Below, one piece after another: positions 56,982-64,000 of a DNA stretch of 64,000 bases. The stretch's first letter is position 1. Every line of letters starts with the position of its first letter. The stretch comes from Amborella trichopoda (taxonomy: Eukaryota; Streptophyta; Magnoliopsida; Amborellales; Amborellaceae): positions 4,088,207-4,152,206 of the forward strand of contig NW_006495044.1 in assembly GCF_000471905.2 (NCBI RefSeq), written 5' to 3'. A program made the translations under genes and the position numbers. A model generated the notes under the pieces. That model had not been told where the DNA came from. It was given only the letters and a program-made list of their open reading frames with translations, and made no database searches.

Positions 56982-57371
56982 CACCCTCCCTGAACCGTGT
57001 CCCGTTTGAGTCATCCTCAACTTGGGCCACGCTCGACTTAGCACGACCTGTGTCTGGTTTCACTGCTTTGACCATACATTCTTAGGGGTTCCACACCCCT
57101 CCATCTATATTGTACTACTGCTACTACTGCTACTGCTGCTGCTACTACTACTACATCTACTACTACTGCTGCTACTACTACTACTACTACTATAAACAAT
57201 ATACAAATACAAAAAAAAAAAACTGATTGAGGATTGCTTGCACCCTCCCTGAACCGTGTCTCGTTCGAGTCATCCTCGACTTGGGCCACGCTCGACTTAG
57301 CTCGACATGTGTCTGGTTTCACTGCTTTGACCATACATTCTTAGGGGTTCCACACCCCTCCATCTATATTG
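56982..57371 (+). repeat. 133-bp direct repeat flanking a triplet array
   Basis: 56982-57114 and 57239-57371 are almost identical (GCACCCTCCCTGAACCGTG ... CCATCTATATTGT). They flank a short CTA/CTG array and an A-rich spacer with a run of eleven A (57212-57222). Confidence 0.85.
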
Positions 57372-57900
57372 TGCCTCGAGTGAGTTTCGCCTCGAAGCAC
57401 ACATCGCTAGGCATGATCAGCACCGAGCGCTCACTTGTTTTCTGTCTTATTGTGTGCCTGTGTGCTTGACTTTATTTTCATTTGTGTGCTTCTTTACACA
57501 CTCTAGCACACACCGACCGGGAATCCCGAAAAACCGGAAAACAAAATTTTTGAAAACCCCCAAAATCCACGTTAACGGTGTGAGGGGAACCTAACATTGA
57601 GAGCTGAGGCGGTTGGGATTCGCGTAACTTTAACTGTGAGCACCCCTCCGTAATCCTTTGCCTCAAAGCAACTCCGCGTATAGTAAGACCTAATGAACAT
57701 CCTATAATAGGAGGCCAGGACCTATGTGGGAACCTATATCAGCCTAGCCGCATTTCAATAGTTAGGAGCCCACTCTCAAGCTAAGCTTACCCATAATCAG
57801 ACTAGGTCAAACATTTTTGTGTGCTTGCTTGCTTGTTCCTGATCAGTTAGTCTTAGATCCCAGTCTGGACCCACTTTTGGTCCAAGCTAAAGCTTCTGAG
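57372..57900 (+). other. Possible end of plus-strand LTR and start of leader, no gene
   Basis: No domain-bearing frame. It includes GCACACACCGACCGGGAATCCC and an A-rich stretch. A primer binding site like those of A, X and C was looked for and not found, so the LTR/leader border of element F is unknown. Confidence 0.4.
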
Positions 57901-58540
57901 TCCAAGTTCAGGCTTATACCTAGCCTAGCCCAGGTCCGAACCAGGTTTCGCCTTGATCTAAACCTAGGCCCCCTCTTAGTTCAAGCCGAAGGCTCGCTTC
58001 TAGCTCATCTTTGATCCAATCCAAGTCCACGCTTGGTCTGATCATTAAAACTCTCTGGGTCAAAGTCCAGGCTTGTACCCAGCTGAGCCCAGGTCCAAAC
58101 CAAGTTTAGCCTTAGTCCGAACCTAGGCCCCCTCTTGGTCCGCGGCGAAGGCTCGTTCCTAGCTCATCTTTGATCCAATCCAGGTCCACACCTGGTCTGA
58201 TCATTAAAACTCTCTGGGCCCAAGTCCAGGCTTGTACCCAGCCTACCTTAGGTCCAAAGCAGGTTCACACCCAGGTCCGAACCTAAGCCTCCTCTTGGTC
58301 TGAGCCGAAGGCTCGTTCCTACTTCAATCTTGATCCAGTCCAGGTCCACATTTGGTCTGAGTTTCAAAACCCTCTAGGTCCAAGCTCAAGCTTCCACCCA
58401 ACTCAGTTCAAGTCGAAACCAGGCTCACACCCCAGTCCGAACCTAGACCCACCCTTGGTCTGAGCCGAGACTCGCACCCATCTAGTCTAGATCTTACTCT
58501 AGGTTCTAGCATAGGTCTAAGCTTAGAGTTGCCTCTAGAG
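57901..58540 (+). repeat. Four tandem units of about 160 bp in leader of element F
   Basis: Units start TCCAAGTTCAGGCTT at 57901 and near-copies at 58060, 58220 and 58380. Each contains CCTAGGCCCCCTCTT-like and GATCCAATCCAGGTCCA-like parts. Non-coding, just upstream of gag. Confidence 0.85.
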
Positions 58541-58731
58541 CTAGACTAGGCTTACCCTAGTTTAGGGTCTAGACCAAAACTCATTGAGTTTAACAAGTCT
58601 AGGTTCTTGTCTAGTCTTAGCCTAAGTCTCAGCTAAAGTTTTGCCCCTAGAGTCGAGTTAAGTCTGCCCTATGATGTTGAGTCTAGCCCTTACTAAGTCT
58701 ATATCCTATAACCCAATTAAAGAGAGTCACC
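58541..58731 (+). other. End of leader of element F
   Basis: Diverged continuation of the leader, CTAG-rich, with no gene. Confidence 0.4.
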
Positions 58732-60323
58732 ATGTCAGTTACTCAAGACGACCACGATGATTGCTCCACAGCTGACTCTAAATCAAACCTTCCCAACCTA
58801 AGGACCAATATGCTGCAATCGCTTGGAACTATCAACCTACCTCATGCAAATCCATTATCCAACACCCAGGTCTTCAGTTGGAGGTAAAGTCTCAAAGGTC
58901 CACTCCTAGTCCCGAAATCAGTGTGATTCGAAATGCTAATTCAGCCAAAAAACTTTGAATAGTCAGGGTGTCCGACCAGGCATCATCCTATAGGGCATTT
59001 TAGGTAGCCAAAGTAAAAGTCGAGTGAGGGAAGAAATTCACGCGATATCTAACGCCTATTCCCACAACTCGAACTAAGATAACCCCAAGATGCAACGTTC
59101 TTAGAACCAAGACCCACCTAGGTCTAGGAGATATAATCCAACCTCGAGCCACCATAGTACTGCTCACGATGGTCTTAAACACTGTACGGAGCAAAGGCAT
59201 CAATTTAGATCAACCCTTAGGCGAGATGAGCGTCCAAGCTACCCATAAAAGTCTGGTTGACTTAGGTTACACTGTTCATGCCCCAGCTCACGGGTCAAAC
59301 CCAAACTAAATTAGTGGTATAGGTCAACCCCTGGCACAACTGAGTCACCCGATTCTTCAATCGGTCCCCTTAGTCTATCCGGTTCAATAAATCGTGCCAT
59401 TTCCACAACCGGTGGCAACACCTATTGGCCAGTATGCCCCTCGTGCACAAATGTATCAAACCGCCCTGGTTACCGTGGCTCATCCATCACAGGCTCAAGC
59501 AGGTCAACATCTACCCCAAGTCTCAACTCATCAGTCTATGCTTGGGAACCCACCGACCGGCGGGCCTATTCTCATGCCGAATACCCAACAAGAAGGCACC
59601 TTAAAAGCGATAAAAGATATGCTTGTAAGGATGAGTATGCACGAAATCCTAGCCCCGAAGGCCTACGTTCATGAGACCCTTGGAGGCATGGAAGACCTTC
59701 CCCTTGGGTTTGTCATCCCAGAGTTTAAAAACAAATTCAATGGGAAGAGTGACCCATATATTCACATCAACGCGTACCTCCTCTCCGTCCGAACCTTGCG
59801 AGACAGACCTAACCAGTTGAAGGCCCTGTTTTCAACAACTTTGACCGGTGAGGCTTTAAACTGGAATCGGAGAATAATGACCGCTCAACCACACATAACT
59901 CTAGACGAAATGTTCAACCAGTTCATCTCTCATTACCATGGCTCGACTCCAAGATCTCTTTCCCTGGGCGAGCTTAGTGCAACCAAACAAAACCAAGGAG
60001 AATCCTTCGAGGATTTTATCAGTCGATTCCGCATGACGGTGATGCGGGTCATCGAATGTCCACTCCCCGACTCAGTTAAAATCTCCATGGCCTTAGAAAA
60101 TGCAGCTCCTAAATACAGAACCTTCTTTAGCCAGGGACTTATCCCCCACTCTTTTGACTCCATGATCGAGCAGGTGGCACGACATGAAAGGGCAAGATGG
60201 ACACCCCTCAATACTAGGCCTGATAACAAACCCATCACAACTCCCCAGAATAAAAATAAGAGCAACGACAAGGGAAAAGCTTCTTGTCATGATAACGAAA
60301 TTGTCATTAACGGACCGGCTTAA
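58732..60323 (+). pseudogene. Gag of element F, N-terminal and capsid part
   Basis: The ATG at 58732 (MSVTQDDHDDC...) is a plausible start and is open for 51 codons before a stop. The capsid core is a 309-codon frame (59394-60323): PEFKNKFNGKSDPYIHINAY, TLTGEALNWNRRI, F-N-Q-F-I-S-H-Y, GESFEDFISRFR and a Lys/Asn-rich tail. The retrotransposon-gag fold is complete here, the best gag of the window. The region between 58890 and 59394 is shifted. Confidence 0.8.
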
Positions 60324-60400
60324 GGTTTAGCCACCTAGCACAATAATATGAATCAAAATCGAATGGTCAGCCTAGAGCTAACGCTCAAAATAACAATCAA

Positions 60401-60982
60401 ATGCGAGATGACAACTTCATTCCTCTCAAAGACCCGTTAGAAAAAGTGCTGGAGTTACTCTTGAAGAAAAACAAGGCTCAACTCCTGCCACCATCTGAAC
60501 CACCATTTGATGTTAAGGATAAGAACAGATGGTGCAAGTGGCATAGAAACCAAGTTCATGATACCCAAAATTGTTTCTACTTGAAGCGGGTGATTCAAAG
60601 GTTGATTAATAGGGGCGACATCACTGTCGGACCTAGAAATCAACCTTTTGAAGAACCTAATCAAAAGATGGGTATCTTCACAAACCGTCTCCCCAAAAAT
60701 ACGTCCACAACAACCGAAGAAACCGGAGCTTCGAGTAACTCAAAGGATGATGTTATCATTCACATGATTGAAAATAGAGATGTAGAAAATGATCCCAGCC
60801 AATTCATATTTGCTTGTGATCATCATCTCCAAGAAGTTCAAGAAGATCTTTTTCGTCTTCTTAGAGGAAACTCTTTGTCCCCGAGCTCTGGTGATCCTCC
60901 TAAGTGGGACCAGTATGACGAAGATGATGCCCTAGAGATTGACCTGGTCAAAGCATATGAAAAGGGTTCATCTTCCAAATAA
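60401..60982 (+). pseudogene. Gag C-terminus of element F with Cys/His knuckle
   Basis: 193 codons. CKWHRNQVHDTQNC followed by FYLKRVIQRLINRGDI is the Tat-type C-x2-x-H ... H ... C segment; then an acidic Ser-rich tail. It is separated from the capsid frame by a stop at 60323. It would bind nucleic acid. Confidence 0.7.
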
Positions 60983-62214
60983 GGGGCCAACACCCGAGGT
61001 CTCCCATTACTCTCGCTAAGGCTGACCCTATCAAGCTCTAGGCAGGCGAAGTTGATTCCTTAACCCTAAGAGGTCGAGTGTTCAAACCCATCCAATTGAT
61101 GGCAGACTCTCTTGATGAAAGAATGGGAGCCACTTCAACAGTCAAACCACCAGTAGGGGTTGCGGATCATGAACCTAATGAAAGAACTCAAGGATTCGCA
61201 ACCACATATGATCTACTGACTCATCTCGAGAAGATCCAAGCTCAAATCTCCATCTTGGAGCTGCTTGCGAATTCGTCGGCACATAGAGCGCAAATTGAAA
61301 AGGTTCTTGCTAAGACCGACATCCCGAGCAACACACAACCGAATGAGCTATGCGGGATGATCAACCAACTAATGGCACCAATGCCAATCATATTCATAAA
61401 CGAGGACATCCCGGCTAATGTCAATCGCTTTCACGTCAATCGTGCGTCAAATTTCCCAAACTTCCGCATCGATAGGGGAGATTATCCCATGCCAACATCG
61501 ATACGACTTTGGGTCCCTCGAATCTTGGCACATGCTCCTCTCCCAAAGATTCCAACAAGCCAAGGCTTGGGAAGTCAAGAGCAAGGCGTAAAGGAAGCGA
61601 TTTCTGCATCACCTGAAGCTAAAACTGGAAAAGGGGATCGAAGAGGGCTCGGGTGTACTCTCACCTTATTTCAAAGCTGGATAAAGACTTCAAGGCCTCA
61701 ATGCTTCATATCATGGGGCATTCAAAGCCTCGATCCTCTCGATGCCCGTCCTCCAAAACGGTCTAAATTGATCCTCGAATCCCCAACAGGGTATAGTCCC
61801 TCTTCCACATCTCAGCACACACAAGGATTAAGAATTGAAGACCTATTTGCTGACCTAGATCTGGAGGAGGTGTGCACAGTTGGCTCTAACACAGCCAAGG
61901 GTGCTCATCTACCAACACCAACCCAGGGACGGAATTGGTTGATCATTCCTTTATCTCGAGAATCGCTGGAAGCATACCAGCGACACCTTCAAGTCCACGT
62001 GCCAAAAAACATATAGGCGCTGGGTGGCCATGTAACCACCCTACACGACCAGTCCCCAACATTTCTCTCGTGAGTCCCATAAGGGACACCTCTTACGATA
62101 TTTCAAAAACCGTGGAAAATTCAAAACATGATAAAGCTGATAATAATGAAAAAGAATTTTCAAAAACAACGCTCACTCAAGATAGCCAAATAACTGGGCA
62201 TAATACTCGAGACA
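60983..62214 (+). pseudogene. Protease-position region of element F, no active site seen
   Basis: A 312-codon frame (61078-62016). TTYDLLTHLEKIQAQISILELL corresponds to the helical segment before protease. After F-I-N-E-D-I-P the expected active-site motif is not found; FRIDRGDYPMPT stands near that place and lacks the Ser. The rest (residues 150-312) has no recognisable protease strands. Protease is therefore degenerate or replaced. Confidence 0.5.
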
Positions 62215-63340
62215 ATGAATTGGACAACCAAGATGAAGATCAAGAGAGTCAAGAGTCTGAAGAAATCTCTCAACTTGAGGAACTTACTTCCCATGTTGAG
62301 CAATTTAAGAAAAGGTTCAATAGTGACCCAATGGCTGTCATCGAAAGAGACGATTGACGTAAACCTAAGACCTAAGAAGAACCCAAGGTTAACCAAGATT
62401 AGAACCTCCTTATCTTCTGAGGAGCGGGAAAATGTGATTTCCTTTCTCAAAGAATATCGCGATGTCTTCGCCTGGTCATACGATGATATGTCAGGGCTAA
62501 ATCCCACATTGATGCAACATCCCCTAATATTCAATGAAGGGACAAAGCTTGTAAGGCAGAACTCCGACGTGAAAAGACTCACTTTGAGCTCAAAATTAAA
62601 GAAGAAATCGACAAACTACTCAAGGCCAAGTTCATTACCCCCGTCGACTATTCAGAATGGTTGGCCAACATAGTGGTCGTACCCAAGAAAGACGGGAGGA
62701 TCCGAGTGTGTGTCGATTACAAAGACCTCAATAAGGCATGTCCCCAAGACAATTTTCCTCTACCAAACATAGATGCATTGGTCGACAACACTGCAGGTCA
62801 CGAGATGTTGTCATTCATGGATGGCTTCTTGGGTTACAACCAAATCCTCATGGCAGAAGAAGACCAAACCAAGATGTCATTCATAACATAATGAGGAACC
62901 TACTATTACAAAGTCATGCCCTTTGGCCTCAAAAATGTAGGAGCAACTTATCAACAGGCAATGACTAGCATCTTCCACAATTTAATGCATACCACATTGG
63001 AGGATTATGTCAACGATATACTGATAAAGTCGAAGACCAGGTCTAATCATCTCACCAACCTGAGAACCATTTTCAAAAGAATCCAGAAACATCAACTCAA
63101 ACTCAATCCTAAAAAATGTGCCTTTGGAGTTGAATTCAGTAAATTACTAGGATTTATAGTAAGTCAAAGAGGCATTGAGGTGGACCCGTCCAAAATACAA
63201 GCTATCACTGAAATGCCTCCTCCTCGGAACATCAGAGAAATATGTGGGCTTCAAGGTCGCATACAAGCCATAAGACGTTTTATTTCACAACTGGCGAATA
63301 AGTGCGCACCATTCACTAAACTCCTTAAGAAGGACACCCC
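62215..63340 (+). pseudogene. Reverse transcriptase of element F
   Basis: 62215-62673 carries the pre-RT part (LSSEERENVISFLKEYRDVF, SYDDMSGL). After a shift near 62570, 62661-62891 has IVVVPKKDGRIRVCVDYKDL, NKACPQDNFPLPNID and MLSFMDGFLGYNQI. After a stop (62888), 62916-63587 has MPFGLKNVGATYQQA, the active site DYVND, then KLNPKKCAFGVEFSKLLGF, RRFISQLANKCAPF and PFIWDNDCQ. The second Asp pair of the catalytic box reads Asn-Asp, so it should be inactive. Confidence 0.85.
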
Positions 63341-63852
63341 ATTCATATGGGACAATGACTGCCAAGAAGCATTCGATCAAATCAAGGAGTACCTCACCAA
63401 ACCTCCCATCCTTAGTCCTCCTAGTCTAGATAAACCCATGTTCCTATACTTGTCAGTGAAAGACAAGACCATGGGGGCATTGTTAGGACAATATAACGAC
63501 CATGGAAAAGAACAAACGTATACTATATCAGTAAAACCATGGTCGATTATGAGACAAGATACATGGATGTGGAGAAACATTGTCTAACACTTGTGTAGGC
63601 CATGCAGAACTAAAGCATTATGTCAAGCTCATATCACCTAGTCAAGTACCTCTTGGAAAGGTCCGTCCTCAACGGACGTTTAGCGAAGTGGAGAATGCTA
63701 TTGAGTGAGTTCGAGATCGAGTATGTCACTCAAAAATCATTCAAAGGACAAGCCATTGCTGACCACTTAGCTGAACATGCATTGCCAGACAATATTCCCA
63801 TTAACACGAACTTCCCTGACGAGAACCTCTTCACAATTGAGGACTCGATTTA
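63341..63852 (+). pseudogene. RT-linked RNase H of element F
   Basis: KPMFLYLSVKDKTMGALLGQ, then after shifts (63590-63620) ERSVLNGRLAKWRMLLSEFEIEY and KGQAIADHLAEHALP (63620-63853), the closing part of this domain. A stop follows at 63851. Confidence 0.75.
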
Positions 63853-64000
63853 GAAGCTACACTTTGACCGTGCAAAGAACGAATACAGGTCAAGTATAGG
63901 AGTCATATTATGCTCACCCGAGAATATTTTAATGTCAACAACCATCAGATTGAATTTCTTATGTACCAATAATGTTGCTAAATACAAAGCCTTAATAGCT
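63853..64000 (+). pseudogene. Start of archaeal-type RNase H of element F, cut by window end
   Basis: The plus strand encodes LHFDRAKNEYRSSIGVIL, then N-N-V-A-K-Y-K-A-L at the end. The first Asp is kept, the adjacent Gly reads Arg, and the catalytic Glu reads Lys. It confirms the Tat-type order also for F. Confidence 0.65.

Larger units (their letters stand above)
57700..64000 (+). mobile_element. Element F: plus-strand Ty3/gypsy (Tat-type) retrotransposon, cut by window end
   Basis: Leader, gag, a protease-position region, RT, RT-linked RNase H and the first part of an archaeal-type RNase H in plus orientation. Gag and RT differ clearly from those of A, X and C, so it belongs to another family of the same lineage. 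The left border is not fixed; integrase and 3' LTR would lie beyond 64000. Confidence 0.8.

Noticed and set aside
55261..57085. Very long plus-strand ORFs of 582 and 557 codons
   Set aside because: They are poly-Leu, Thr/Ala or Tyr/Cys read through CTN triplet repeats. All three frames are open because the repeat lacks stops, so there is no coding evidence.
58732..63900. Integrated pararetrovirus (caulimovirid)
   Set aside because: Order gag, protease position, RT, two RNase H modules with a Tat-type second RNase H fits Ty3/gypsy. No movement-protein or coat-protein features were seen.

Overview
The window is plant nuclear intergenic DNA made almost entirely of nested, decayed long-terminal-repeat (LTR) retrotransposons of the Ty3/gypsy superfamily. 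Gag, protease, reverse transcriptase, two successive RNase H modules and integrase are all recognisable, but every reading frame is broken. The second, archaeal-type RNase H, the very long leaders, and an antisense unit between integrase and the 3' LTR point to the Tat (Ogre/Retand-like) lineage, so the host is most likely a seed plant with a large genome. No host gene, rRNA, complete tRNA or CRISPR array was found. Species cannot be told from the sequence.

Layout. (1) 1-1158: flank with a TATA box and the relic of an antisense-type transcription unit. (2) Element A, minus strand, 1159-18390: paired LTRs of about 2.9 kb, a polypurine tract, an antisense ORF relic (7.1-9.3 kb), protease and gag, a leader and a primer binding site. 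It has no reverse transcriptase, RNase H or integrase. (3) Element X, minus strand, 18391 to about 28.3 kb: antisense ORF, integrase, RNase H, reverse transcriptase, protease, leader, primer binding site and a 5' LTR. It has no recognisable gag. A 181-bp foldback element with a tRNA-like T-arm sits inside it. (4) About 28.3-33.4 kb: an unrecognised 227-codon minus-strand ORF and repeat-rich DNA. Its right part is the reverse complement of the 3' untranslated regions of A and C, and ends in a polypurine tract and the start of a plus-strand LTR (element E). (5) Element C, minus strand, 35755-55424: the most complete copy, with both LTRs, PPT, antisense-unit relic, integrase, RNase H, reverse transcriptase, gag, leader and PBS. 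It has no protease domain. C is inserted in a palindromic minisatellite inside the E LTR, whose continuation reappears at 55425. (6) 55425-57.5 kb: CT-rich DNA and about 0.9 kb of CTA/CTG-type triplet repeats. (7) Element F, plus strand, about 57.7-64.0 kb: leader with 160-bp tandem repeats, gag, a protease-position region, reverse transcriptase and RNase H, cut off by the window end.

The three minus-strand elements lack different parts (A: RT/RNase H/integrase; X: gag; C: protease). No copy looks autonomous, but together they would cover all functions, so mobilisation in trans is conceivable. Many catalytic acidic residues have been lost by G-to-A changes on the coding strand, often at former CpG positions, which fits deamination of methylated cytosines in silenced DNA.

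The most unusual signals are the foldback element with a tRNA-like T-arm, the hairpin-unit tandem array that differs in copy number between the two LTRs of C, the palindromic minisatellite split by C, repeated TATA-box plus antisense-ORF modules, and the large triplet-repeat block. Element names A, X, C, E and F are labels used only here.
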